From positions 1-64,000 of the forward strand of contig JAFTIG010000060.1 in assembly GCA_017457015.1 (NCBI GenBank): 64,000 nucleotides of DNA. The letters are read 5' to 3'. This document shows positions 16,633-25,350 of the stretch, piece after piece (the first letter of the stretch is position 1; each line of letters starts with the position of its first letter). The stretch comes from Clostridia bacterium (GTDB lineage: Bacteria; Bacillota_A; Clostridia; Christensenellales; Borkfalkiaceae). The notes under the pieces are model-generated. The model had not been told where the DNA came from. It was given only the letters and a program-made list of their open reading frames with translations, and made no database searches. The translations under genes and the position numbers were made by a program.

Positions 16633-19600
16633 ATTTACTAAAGAACAGGCAAGAGCCGTTTATCACGAGAAAGGCAATATTCTCGTTTCCGCGTCGGCAG
16701 GTAGCGGTAAAACGCACACGATGATCGAGCGAGTAAAACGCCTTATACTGGAAAAAGGAGTGAGCGTTAACCAAATACTAGCCGTAACTTTTACCGAGTC
16801 TGCTGCGGCGGATATGAAGGAAAAACTTAAAAAGGCGCTCACTGCTCAAATAGACAAAGGCGACGAGAAAACTATTGTTAGAGAATTAAACGAAATTCCA
16901 ACCGCAGATATATCGACTTTGCACGCATTTTGCGGTAGGCTTATAAGGCAGTATTTTTTTGCGGTAGGACTATCGCCCGACTTTAAGATTATAGACGAGT
17001 CCGAGTCTGCCGTTATGCGCAACGAATGTATAGAAAAGACTTTTAAGGAGTTTTACGACGGTAGCGAAGAGTGGTTCTATACGTTAGTAGACCGCCACGC
17101 CGTAGGTAGAACGGACGCAAATTTAAAAGAATTGATACTCTCTGCTTACGCTTTTTGTGACAGTGAAGCCGATCCTGAAATATTGATGGATAAGTATGTG
17201 GAAAATTATTCCGAAAACGGCTTTAACGCGCTTATAACCGAGTATAAGAAGAGTTTAGACGAAACCCTTGAAAAAATACTTTTAGACCTAACCGAAGCCC
17301 TTGAAACTTTTAAGTTGTATCAGTATAAAAAGGCTACTGATTTTACTGCGTCGCTAATTGGGGTGGTTAAAGAATTACTTGGCGGAGAAGATATTTACGT
17401 CGTAAAAGGGTTTGAAAACTTTTCTTTGCGTTTAGACGTTGAAAGAAAGTTAGATCCGACGGCGGTTGAGTATAAAGAAATCGTTGCTAGCGCACGCGAT
17501 ACGGTCAAAGACCTTTGTAAGAAGTTCGCAAAACATATTACCGACAAAGAGAGCGATATAAAATATTTCAAGAATTGCGCTCGGCATACCGAGTGGTTGG
17601 TTAAGGTGTTAAAGCGTTTTGGGGAAATTTACACGCAAGAAAAGCGAGAAGAGAACGTTTTGGATTTTAACGACCTAGAACATTTTGCTTTAAAAATTTT
17701 ACGGGACGGTCAAATAAGAGAAACCGTGCGCAAGAAGTACGAATACGTTTTCGTGGACGAGTATCAAGATACCAACGGCGTTCAAGAAGAAATTATAAAC
17801 TTGCTTTCAAACGACAACCTGTTTATGGTTGGGGATATAAAACAGAGTATTTACGGTTTCCGCGGTTGTAGACCTGACTTTTTTGATAATAAGTTTATTC
17901 GCATGCAAGCGCTTGGGCAAGACGTGGTACAATTAAACGATAATTTCCGTTCGGCGCAGAAGGTGATAGATACGGTTAACGCCGTGTTTAATTACTGTAT
18001 GGTAAAAAAATATTTCGGCTCTAATTATAAAGGTAATTCCGAACTAAAATCGGGCGGAGTGTATCCTAAAGATAAAATAGGTAGGGCAGAACTACATTTT
18101 TTGCAAAAGCGAGAAAAGGAAAAAAAGTCGGAAGAAGAACCGCGCTTATACGATATTTTAGAGCAGATAGAAAGTGAAAAAGAAGACCAAACTGCAAATA
18201 TTGCATCGCTTTTAACCGAGATAATAAACGACGAACTTACTAAAACTTATTACGACGCTAAAGAAGGAAAGGAAAAACAAGTAACCTACGGGGATATAGC
18301 GATACTTACTAGAAGTAAAAACAGTCAGTTCGTTTTGGATTTGGTAAAGGGATTAAATAGACACGGTATTCCCGTATCGTCGGACGTAAAAGAGAACGTC
18401 TGCGACTTTCCGGAAATATCAACGGTGGTAAACGCTATGCGACTTGTTGATTGTTTTTTACAAGATATTCCGCTTGCGTCCACGCTAAAGAGCCCGATAG
18501 GCGGTTTTACCGACGGGGATTTTTACGAAATAGTCGATTTTTACCGTGTCGATAATCAAGACGAATACGGCAGTTTTTGCGATGCGTTTACTTATTATAT
18601 AAATAACGCAGACACCCCCTTAGCGGAGCGGTTAAAGGACTTTAAGGAGTATTTTGACGGAGTTAGGATGCTATCCGATTTCGTCGGCGCGGAAGGGGTG
18701 ATGAATAAACTCGTAAAAGATAAAGACCTTGACGGTTTTTTACTCGCCGAGAAAAACGGAAGAATAAAATTCGCAAGGTTAAAACGGCTTATTTCTGCAT
18801 CAGTGTCGGGTGGAAAACGGCTTACGGTAAAAGAGTTTTTACATAAGGTAGATACCTGCCCCGACGCGTTCGGGTTTTCCGAGTGCGGAGAAGAAAACAC
18901 CGTAAAGGCAATGACCATACACGCGTCTAAAGGTTTAGAATTTCCCGTAGTTATAGTGTGCGGGTTAGAGCGGGCAATGAACGACGAAGACGAACACGGT
19001 GAGATACTGTTTAGCCGTGATTATGGGTTTGCCGTAAAGCGTTATGACGACGCTTTGCGCACTAAAGAAGAAACGCTGTTGCGCGGTGTTATAAAAGAAC
19101 AGAAGAAAAGAGAACGCTTAAAAGAAGAGATGCGACTGTTTTACGTTGCGCTTACGCGTGCAAAGTATTCTCTGCATTTAACTTTTGAAGGGAAAGAAGA
19201 CTGTAGAAAGAGTGAATTTGTCGGTGCGGAGCATTTTATAGATTACGTTCCCGAGTGGATTGACGCGACAAGACATAAAGAAACCGACTTTGATTTTACT
19301 AACTTAAAAAAGGGTGTGGAAACCATATTGATAGGTAAAGCCGATCAAAAAAAGATGCAGGAGATGCTCGTTAACTTTTCATACGTCTATCCGCATACGG
19401 CGGAAACCGAACTGCCCTTAAAAACCGACGTTACGGCAGCGGCAAAAACCGACGACGGCGGTTATAGGTACGTTCTCTTTGACGAGCCGTCACCCGACCC
19501 CGAAAAGGGTATTATCGCGCATAAGATACTTGAATATTACGACTTTAAGAGTTCGCTTGACGTGTACGAACAAACCCAACTTATGGTAAAAGGCGGATTG

Positions 19601-19981
19601 CTCACTGAACAAGAAAAGAGCAAAATCAATCTTGATAGGATTGCAAAAGCCCTAGGTAGCGGCGCGTTACAGTGCGTTAAAGGACTTAAAACGTATAGGG
19701 AAAAGACCTTTATTTGCGCAGTCCCTGCAAATCTTGTTATGGATAGCGACAGTTTGGAAACGGTGGTTATGCAAGGTATGATTGACCTTTTGGCGTTAGG
19801 GGACGAGCACGCAGTGGTAGTGGACTATAAATATTCGGCACTAGAAGCAGACAGCCTTGAAAGAAAGTATAAAAAACAACTCGACCTTTACGCTTACGCC
19901 GTGGAAAAGGTACTGAATAAACGCGTGACTGATAAAATTATTATAAACGTGTTTACAGGCGACGTGGTTTATTTAACTTAA
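16625..19981 (+). CDS. addA: AddA, helicase-exonuclease subunit A
   Basis: A 1118-residue UvrD-type helicase with a C-terminal nuclease. Motif I is SASAGSGKTHT (K29), motif II VDEYQDTN, motif V IHASKGLEFPVV, motif VI LFYVALTRAK. The nuclease carries GMIDLL, VVDYKYS and QLDLYAYAV near the C-terminus. It translocates 3' to 5' and, with AddB, processes DNA ends to a recombinogenic 3' tail. ATG 16625 is preferred over the GTG at 16616, which lies inside the G-rich ribosome site (16611-16620). It overlaps the end of addB. Confidence 0.95.
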   Translation: MAEFTKEQARAVYHEKGNILVSASAGSGKTHTMIERVKRLILEKGVSVNQILAVTFTESAAADMKEKLKKALTAQIDKGDEKTIVRELNEIPTADISTLHAFCGRLIRQYFFAVGLSPDFKIIDESESAVMRNECIEKTFKEFYDGSEEWFYTLVDRHAVGRTDANLKELILSAYAFCDSEADPEILMDKYVENYSENGFNALITEYKKSLDETLEKILLDLTEALETFKLYQYKKATDFTASLIGVVKELLGGEDIYVVKGFENFSLRLDVERKLDPTAVEYKEIVASARDTVKDLCKKFAKHITDKESDIKYFKNCARHTEWLVKVLKRFGEIYTQEKREENVLDFNDLEHFALKILRDGQIRETVRKKYEYVFVDEYQDTNGVQEEIINLLSNDNLFMVGDIKQSIYGFRGCRPDFFDNKFIRMQALGQDVVQLNDNFRSAQKVIDTVNAVFNYCMVKKYFGSNYKGNSELKSGGVYPKDKIGRAELHFLQKREKEKKSEEEPRLYDILEQIESEKEDQTANIASLLTEIINDELTKTYYDAKEGKEKQVTYGDIAILTRSKNSQFVLDLVKGLNRHGIPVSSDVKENVCDFPEISTVVNAMRLVDCFLQDIPLASTLKSPIGGFTDGDFYEIVDFYRVDNQDEYGSFCDAFTYYINNADTPLAERLKDFKEYFDGVRMLSDFVGAEGVMNKLVKDKDLDGFLLAEKNGRIKFARLKRLISASVSGGKRLTVKEFLHKVDTCPDAFGFSECGEENTVKAMTIHASKGLEFPVVIVCGLERAMNDEDEHGEILFSRDYGFAVKRYDDALRTKEETLLRGVIKEQKKRERLKEEMRLFYVALTRAKYSLHLTFEGKEDCRKSEFVGAEHFIDYVPEWIDATRHKETDFDFTNLKKGVETILIGKADQKKMQEMLVNFSYVYPHTAETELPLKTDVTAAAKTDDGGYRYVLFDEPSPDPEKGIIAHKILEYYDFKSSLDVYEQTQLMVKGGLLTEQEKSKINLDRIAKALGSGALQCVKGLKTYREKTFICAVPANLVMDSDSLETVVMQGMIDLLALGDEHAVVVDYKYSALEADSLERKYKKQLDLYAYAVEKVLNKRVTDKIIINVFTGDVVYLT

Positions 19982-20053
19982 TAAAAGACAAATATAGATA
20001 AAAAAATCCGTTATTCGACTTGTGGAAAGGTATAAAATTTTCAAGAGGTGGTT

Positions 20054-20686
20054 ATGGCGGATTTTTTTAACGGCGTTATAGACCGTATAAGAGTTAACGT
20101 CGGTACGGTAGGGGTTTTCATAATTTTGTTTTTTGTACTTACGGTAGCGTTTATCGTTTTTTTACCGACGTGTGTTTTTAAAAGAGAATTTACCTTAAAA
20201 AAACGCGTGGCATTTTTACCGTTTGCAGTGGGAGTCATCGCCGTTCAAGGCGGTGCGGAAATAATAATAGGCGGTGATAGTCTAGTCTTGATTTTAGCAG
20301 GACTATGTATATTTTTTGTGGGTATTATTTTTACTATCCCCGTTAAGCGTACGGAGTATAGGCAAGAGCACGTTGAGTTTGCAAAATTTTTAGATCAAAA
20401 GGCAAAATCCGTTATAAATACAAACTGCGACCGCTCCGTTGACAGAATAAAATGCGTAGAGCGAGAAGATAAAAAAGAAAGTGCGGAACTCGATTATTCG
20501 CACGTTAAAAATATTTTAAGCAAGATGGAATATTATCCGCTTTCCGTGTCGGACAAAAGACAGGTTAAAGATCTAACCGTTGCGGTAAACCTTGCAGAGT
20601 CTGGCGATAACGGCACTGAGATAAAAAACCGTATTAACGACGGGCTTGGCGCACTTCTTAAAATAATGTCAAAACACGGAATTTAA
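20054..20686 (+). CDS. Membrane protein of unknown function
   Basis: A 210-residue protein with three likely membrane segments (about 15-38, 50-70, 78-98) and a charged helical C-terminal domain of about 110 residues. No family recognised. ATG 20054 is preferred over GTG 20048 because AGAGG (20044-20048) is the ribosome site. It follows addA by 72 bases without a clear terminator and may be co-transcribed with it. The terminator at 20709-20735 ends the unit. Confidence 0.65.
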   Translation: MADFFNGVIDRIRVNVGTVGVFIILFFVLTVAFIVFLPTCVFKREFTLKKRVAFLPFAVGVIAVQGGAEIIIGGDSLVLILAGLCIFFVGIIFTIPVKRTEYRQEHVEFAKFLDQKAKSVINTNCDRSVDRIKCVEREDKKESAELDYSHVKNILSKMEYYPLSVSDKRQVKDLTVAVNLAESGDNGTEIKNRINDGLGALLKIMSKHGI

Positions 20687-20708
20687 TAAAATTTGTTCAA
20701 AACAATGT

Positions 20709-20735
20709 AAAAAACCGTCAAAAAGGCGGTTTTTT
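20709..20735 (+). terminator. Intrinsic terminator
   Basis: AAAACCG (20711-20717) pairs with CGGTTTT (20727-20733), followed by TTT. Confidence 0.75.
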
Positions 20736-20746
20736 GCTTTTTACTA

Positions 20747-20775
20747 TTGACACGACATTGATTTTATTATATAAT
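20747..20775 (+). promoter_or_regulatory. Consensus SigA promoter
   Basis: Perfect TTGACA (20747-20752), 17-bp spacer and TATAAT (20770-20775), serving the gene at 20816. Confidence 0.9.
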
Positions 20776-20815
20776 AATTTAAATGTAATATCCTTTTAGG
20801 GGGAGGGATTTTTAA

Positions 20816-22333
20816 GTGAGGAAAAAAATTATAACGCTATTTTTAGCGATTATTATGTGTTTTGCACAAGGACTTACCATGGTTGGCTGCGACGTTATTG
20901 ACGACGATTCGACCTTTACGGTAACTTTTAGTGCGGGAGTGGACGATGCCGTTTTAATTTCAGGGGATATCGTTCAAACGGTTAACTCTGCAAACGAAAT
21001 AGTCGAGCCAGTTTTCATTAGAGAAGGGTATAGATTCGTCGGGTGGACTTCAAGTATTCACAATATAAGCACGTCGAGAACTGTTAAAGCCATTTGGGAA
21101 AAATATTCGTTTATGGTGGTTTTCGACGGCGGTGACGGTGCTACTGAAGACGGACAACACGTCGTTGAAAAATTAGTGCCGGGGAGTTCTGTGATAATTC
21201 CGCCCGTATTTATTAGAAAGGGTTACACTCTTTCTTGGGATACCGATTTGACGGAGGTTAATTCTGCTTGTACGGTAAACGCAGTATGGACGGCAAACGA
21301 ATATACCTTAAAATTCTTTGATACCGACGGCTCGGACGTCGGCTTGGCGGAGAGAACTATAACGTACGATACTACGATTACCGATTTACCGACTTTGCCA
21401 GATAAAGATATAGACGGTTTATTGCACAAATTCGTGCGTTGGGAAGATTCTTTAGGTATGCCCGTGAATAACGGTATAATTTGGAATACGGACGCTAACG
21501 TTTCAGTGTATGCAAAGTGGGCGCAAGACGAGTTTATCATAAGTTACGACTTGGCAGGGGGCAATCCCACGCAAAACCCCGGATCGTATTCGTCGTCCGA
21601 CGGCTCGGTGTTTATAAATAACCCCACCAGAAGCGGTTACGACTTTGCTGGTTGGACGGGAACGGGAATAAGCCAAGCGGTTAGTAATTTTGTAATCGAG
21701 CAAGGCACTAAGGGTGATATAAGTCTAGTGGCGACGTGGACTCCTAAAACTTATACTTTTAGTCTTGATGCCGGCGCAGGTAAGATAGTTGGTAGCAGTA
21801 GTAAAAATATAACGTTTGCAAGCCCTGTCGGCGAGTTGGTTGAACCCACTCGTGACGGCTATGCTTTTGCAGGTTGGGTTTATTCGGATACGGGCAGAGT
21901 TATTACTGCAGATACGGTTTGGAATATCGAGCCGACCGAACTCGTTTTAAGAGCACAATATAACCGCTTATATACCGTAAGTTTTTCACTTACGTCGATT
22001 GTTAGAAAGTTGGACGTGCTCTGTGCGTTAAAAAGTTTGGGTAGTATAAACCTTAACGGGAAAGATTTTGAAGAATTTACGATAGTGGTTGAAGAAGGTA
22101 AGACGTTTGCCGATTACGGCATCAAGGCTTTACCGACTGTCGATCCGATAGAGCCTGCAGGCATGGACGAATATTCGTTCGGCGGTTACTGGAAATATTA
22201 TATCGGTGATAATAAATTGCATAAGATTTATCCCGATACGATATTTAGCGACGAGAGTTTGCCCGGAGCAAAAGAAAGCGGAGTCGTAAAACTTATACCG
22301 CACTGCCGTGCGCATTGGACGCCTGCGTATTAA
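20816..22333 (+). CDS. Lipoprotein with InlB-type (Listeria-Bacteroides) repeats
   Basis: A 505-residue protein starting at GTG, with a strong GGGAGGG eight bases upstream. A lipoprotein signal ends in MVGC (Cys25). At least five copies of the Flg_new/InlB B-repeat follow, each with a GYxFxGW core and ending in a VxAxW strand (FIREGYRFVGWT, NPTRSGYDFAGWTG, PTRDGYAFAGWVY). These repeats build beta-rich stalks on surface proteins. The last 120 residues contain two degenerate copies. A surface-exposed, lipid-anchored role in adhesion is likely; the partner is unknown. Confidence 0.88.
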   Translation: MRKKIITLFLAIIMCFAQGLTMVGCDVIDDDSTFTVTFSAGVDDAVLISGDIVQTVNSANEIVEPVFIREGYRFVGWTSSIHNISTSRTVKAIWEKYSFMVVFDGGDGATEDGQHVVEKLVPGSSVIIPPVFIRKGYTLSWDTDLTEVNSACTVNAVWTANEYTLKFFDTDGSDVGLAERTITYDTTITDLPTLPDKDIDGLLHKFVRWEDSLGMPVNNGIIWNTDANVSVYAKWAQDEFIISYDLAGGNPTQNPGSYSSSDGSVFINNPTRSGYDFAGWTGTGISQAVSNFVIEQGTKGDISLVATWTPKTYTFSLDAGAGKIVGSSSKNITFASPVGELVEPTRDGYAFAGWVYSDTGRVITADTVWNIEPTELVLRAQYNRLYTVSFSLTSIVRKLDVLCALKSLGSINLNGKDFEEFTIVVEEGKTFADYGIKALPTVDPIEPAGMDEYSFGGYWKYYIGDNKLHKIYPDTIFSDESLPGAKESGVVKLIPHCRAHWTPAY

Positions 22334-22372
22334 CTATTTTAGTTAAAAGGTGGTAATTTACCAGTAAATTTA

Positions 22373-22401
22373 TTGCAATTATTTGATAATTGATGTATAA
22401 T
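22373..22401 (+). promoter_or_regulatory. Promoter of the cpsD-cpsB operon
   Basis: TTGCAA (22373-22378), 17-bp spacer, TATAAT (22396-22401). The small palindrome GGTAATTTACC just upstream (about 22352-22362) could be a regulator site. Confidence 0.75.
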
Positions 22402-22436
22402 AAAAATCAATCGAAAAAATTATTTGGAGAAATACT

Positions 22437-23207
22437 ATGCTTTTTTTCAAGAAGAAAAGACATCACGACGATCAAGGTAGAATTTTCGTTGGAGAAGAAA
22501 AGACTTCTAGGGTAGAAGGATACAATAGGCTTAAAGATAACGTTCTTTATATGAACGCAGACGGCAATACCAAAGTTATTCAGGTTGAGTCGGCTGTTTC
22601 TGCAGAAGGTAAAACTACCGTTATATGTAACTTGGCTGTAAGTTTAGGACTTACAGAGAAAAAGGTAGTCGTAGTAGATTTAGACTTCCGTCGTCCTAGA
22701 ATCCACAGACTTTTCAAGGAAAGTAAGGATTTGGGTATTGCGGAATATTTCCTTGGTGAAGCAAGCAAAGAACAGATTATCAAGCACACCAAGTATAAAA
22801 ACGTAGATATCATTACTCGCGGTGCGGAAATTTACAACTCGTCACTCGTTCTCGTTTCGGACAAGTTCAAAGAGTTTATAAAAGAACTCCGTGCGGAATA
22901 CGATTACGTTTTGTTAGACTGTGCACCCGTTCTTCAGATTTCAGACTATATTCATATATCTAAAGTTTCAGATGGCGTGCTCTTTATGGTAGCATACGCA
23001 ATTACCACCAAAGGTCAGGCTAGTGAAGCGATTAAAGAACTCCGCAAAAACGGAGCGAATATTCTCGGTACGGTATTTACTATGTACGACAGGAGAAAGG
23101 ATAAAGACTTGCACTACGGCGGATATTACGGTTACGGATACGGTTATTATCGCGCTTACGCCGATACTGAAGAAGATACGATAGACGAGCAACCCCCGCA
23201 AGAATGA
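22437..23207 (+). CDS. cpsD: CpsD/CapB-type bacterial tyrosine kinase
   Basis: A 256-residue BY-kinase ATPase domain. Walker A is SAEGKTT (K59), Walker A' DLDFRRP (81-87) and Walker B LLDCAP. The C-terminal Tyr cluster YGGYYGYGYGYYRAY (about 222-236) is the usual autophosphorylation tail. In Firmicutes this kinase controls capsule or exopolysaccharide synthesis and needs a membrane activator (Wzz/CpsC-like); none is encoded nearby. Its stop overlaps the start of the phosphatase by four bases (ATGA). Shine-Dalgarno is TGGAGAA. Confidence 0.93.
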   Translation: MLFFKKKRHHDDQGRIFVGEEKTSRVEGYNRLKDNVLYMNADGNTKVIQVESAVSAEGKTTVICNLAVSLGLTEKKVVVVDLDFRRPRIHRLFKESKDLGIAEYFLGEASKEQIIKHTKYKNVDIITRGAEIYNSSLVLVSDKFKEFIKELRAEYDYVLLDCAPVLQISDYIHISKVSDGVLFMVAYAITTKGQASEAIKELRKNGANILGTVFTMYDRRKDKDLHYGGYYGYGYGYYRAYADTEEDTIDEQPPQE

Positions 23208-23890
23208 TAGACGTTCATTCGCATATTTTGCCCTTCGTTGACGACGGGAGCAAAGATATGCAGTCATCTTTATCAATGCTTAAAACTTGCGAAAGCGTAG
23301 GCGTTACTGATATTATCTTAACGCCACATTACCGCGGTGATTTTAGGGCGGAAAAAGAAGTGCTTATGGATAGACTACTTAAACTTCGCACTGCCGCACA
23401 AGACGCAAAAATCAATATCAATTTGCATTTGGGGCAAGAGTTTTATATTGAAAAAGATTTTAAGCAGACGGTTAAAGACGGAAAAGCCGTATGTTTTGCG
23501 GACGGCAAACACTTGTTGATAGAGTGTAATTACGAGCATCGTACGGACGTTGCGGAAACGGTTTATGAACTCACTACCATGGGTTACGTTCCGATAGTTG
23601 CGCATATAGAGCGTTATCCTTATATTGATATAGATACTGCGTTCGAGATAAAAGAAGTTGGCGGTTTGATACAAGTAAACGCCGATTCTATCGCAGATAA
23701 AAAGAAAAGGAAATACTTTAAAAAGGTAAAACAACTATTAAAGTACGATCTCGTGGATTTTGTCGCAGGTGACTTGCACGACGGTCGACCGTACTATATG
23801 CAACAGGCAAGCGAATACGTTAAAAAGAAATACGGCTCTGAGCGAGAAGAAAGACTTTTTACTTTAAACGCATTAAAAATTATAAAATAA
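23204..23890 (+). CDS. cpsB: CpsB-type PHP-domain tyrosine phosphatase
   Basis: A 228-residue PHP-family metal-dependent phosphatase. The opening MIDVHSHILPFVDDGS supplies the first metal ligands (H5, H7), with further His/Asp in TPHYRG, EFYIE, AHIERYPY and GDLHD. CpsB enzymes dephosphorylate the Tyr tail of the adjacent CpsD kinase, closing the regulatory loop for polysaccharide export. Translation is coupled to cpsD by a four-base overlap. A strong terminator follows. Confidence 0.94.
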   Translation: MIDVHSHILPFVDDGSKDMQSSLSMLKTCESVGVTDIILTPHYRGDFRAEKEVLMDRLLKLRTAAQDAKININLHLGQEFYIEKDFKQTVKDGKAVCFADGKHLLIECNYEHRTDVAETVYELTTMGYVPIVAHIERYPYIDIDTAFEIKEVGGLIQVNADSIADKKKRKYFKKVKQLLKYDLVDFVAGDLHDGRPYYMQQASEYVKKKYGSEREERLFTLNALKIIK

Positions 23891-23895
23891 ATATC

Positions 23896-23920
23896 GGGCG
23901 GACGATTGTCCGCCCCTTTT
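23896..23920 (+). terminator. Intrinsic terminator
   Basis: GGGCGGAC and GTCCGCCC form a perfect 8-bp GC-rich stem with a 4-base loop, followed by CTTTT. Confidence 0.85.
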
Positions 23921-23936
23921 ACTAAACGGAGAATTT

Positions 23937-24635
23937 ATGCAAAAAAGAATTATTGCAATCGGCGGCGGAGAGATTAAAAATAAAACGACGCTAGAGATTG
24001 ACCGATACGTAGCAAATCTTGCAAAAGAACACGCGGGTGAAAGACGGGCGAACGCCCTTTTTATAGGTACGGCGTCGCACGATTCAATGCCGTATTTTAA
24101 CAGTTTTAGAAAAACTTACACGTCGGTTTTTGATATAAAGGCAGAAGTTGCGCTCATGGTTTACGGTGAAATGAGTATAGAAAAAATCAAGGGCAAGATA
24201 GACGCTGCCGATATGATTTACGTGGGCGGTGGCGATACGGTCTATATGCTCGACAAATGGAAGGAAACGGGCGTCGATAAAATGCTTATAGACGCTTATA
24301 ATCAAGGCAAGATAATATGTGGGCTTTCTGCCGGTGCAATATGTTGGTTTACCGATATGTATACCGATTACGAGATTATGCGCGGACAAAGTTCTGATTA
24401 CGTTCTAAAAAACGGTTTAAGGATATTAGACGGCGCAATGTGTCCGCACTTTAACGAGCGTGAAAAGGATTTTACCGACGCGCTTAAAAAAGGCGTTATA
24501 AACGGCGCTTATTGCGTAGAAAACGACTGTGCGATAGAGTTTGTCGACGGCGAGTTTTCAAAGGTTATAAGCGGTGGCGGAAAGGCGTATTATCTTAATA
24601 TAGACGGCGGAGAAATAGTTAAGAAGGAGCTATAA
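23937..24635 (+). CDS. Peptidase E-like protein (S51 family)
   Basis: A 232-residue S51 family protein. It has the opening IIAIGGGEI, IYVGGGDTVYML, and the nucleophile elbow GLSAGAIC with Ser131. Peptidase E cleaves Asp-X dipeptides in the cytoplasm; Firmicutes homologues are often of untested specificity. The start follows a GGAGAA site. The stop codon directly abuts the ATG of queH, so the two form an operon. Confidence 0.88.
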   Translation: MQKRIIAIGGGEIKNKTTLEIDRYVANLAKEHAGERRANALFIGTASHDSMPYFNSFRKTYTSVFDIKAEVALMVYGEMSIEKIKGKIDAADMIYVGGGDTVYMLDKWKETGVDKMLIDAYNQGKIICGLSAGAICWFTDMYTDYEIMRGQSSDYVLKNGLRILDGAMCPHFNEREKDFTDALKKGVINGAYCVENDCAIEFVDGEFSKVISGGGKAYYLNIDGGEIVKKEL

Positions 24636-25253
24636 ATGCGCGTATTAAATTATGATAAAGAGATGGATAAAATATTATCCGATCATCAAAAAAACGGCGA
24701 GCGTGTAAAGGTGTTGTTGCACTCGTGTTGCGCGCCTTGTTCTACGGCGTGTTTAGAGCGTTTAAATGGCAGTGCGGACGTTACGGTGTATTACTATAAT
24801 CCTAATCTTGACACCGAAAAAGAGTTTAATTTAAGGGCGAGTGAGCAAAAAAGACTTTGTGAAAGTTTGGGAGTCGAGTGCGTGATTGAAGATTACGACA
24901 AACGGCAATTTCTGACTGCAGTTAAAGGACTTGAGAACGAGAAAGAAGGCGGTGGACGCTGTTCGGTTTGTTTTTATTTACGCTTAAAGCAAACGGCGTT
25001 AAAAGCAAAGGAATTAAATTACGATTATTTTGCAACTACTCTTACCGTTAGCCCCTTAAAGAACGCTCAAAAATTGAACGCGATAGGCGAAAAAGTTCAA
25101 GCGGAAACGGGCGTTAAATTTTTACCGACGGATTTTAAGAAGAAAAACGGATATTTGCGGTCGATTGAACTATCTAAAGAGAACGGGCTTTACCGACAAA
25201 ACTATTGTGGTTGCGAGTTCTCTAAAGCGATAACGATAGATATTGAAAGATAG
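24636..25253 (+). CDS. queH: Epoxyqueuosine reductase QueH
   Basis: A 205-residue QueH (formerly DUF208) protein that carries out the last step of queuosine synthesis in tRNA, replacing cobalamin-dependent QueG. The signature cysteines are visible: C31, C32 and C35 in LHSCCAPCS, a pair in GRCSVCFYLR, and NYCGCEFS near the C-terminus, all tied to an iron-sulfur cluster and a second metal site. SLGVECVIEDYDKRQF and TLTVSPLKN are also typical. GGAG lies in the end of the preceding gene. Confidence 0.93.
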   Translation: MRVLNYDKEMDKILSDHQKNGERVKVLLHSCCAPCSTACLERLNGSADVTVYYYNPNLDTEKEFNLRASEQKRLCESLGVECVIEDYDKRQFLTAVKGLENEKEGGGRCSVCFYLRLKQTALKAKELNYDYFATTLTVSPLKNAQKLNAIGEKVQAETGVKFLPTDFKKKNGYLRSIELSKENGLYRQNYCGCEFSKAITIDIER

Positions 25254-25286
25254 ACATATTTTCTTTTTAAACGTCCTATTTACACA

Positions 25287-25315
25287 TTGACAATGAAACG
25301 TCACAATCATATAAT
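25287..25315 (+). promoter_or_regulatory. Consensus SigA promoter of the serine hydrolase gene
   Basis: Perfect TTGACA (25287-25292), 17-bp spacer and TATAAT (25310-25315), 35 bases before the ATG. Confidence 0.9.
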
Positions 25316-25350
25316 AATTGTAAAATTATATACTAATTAAAGGATTTTTT

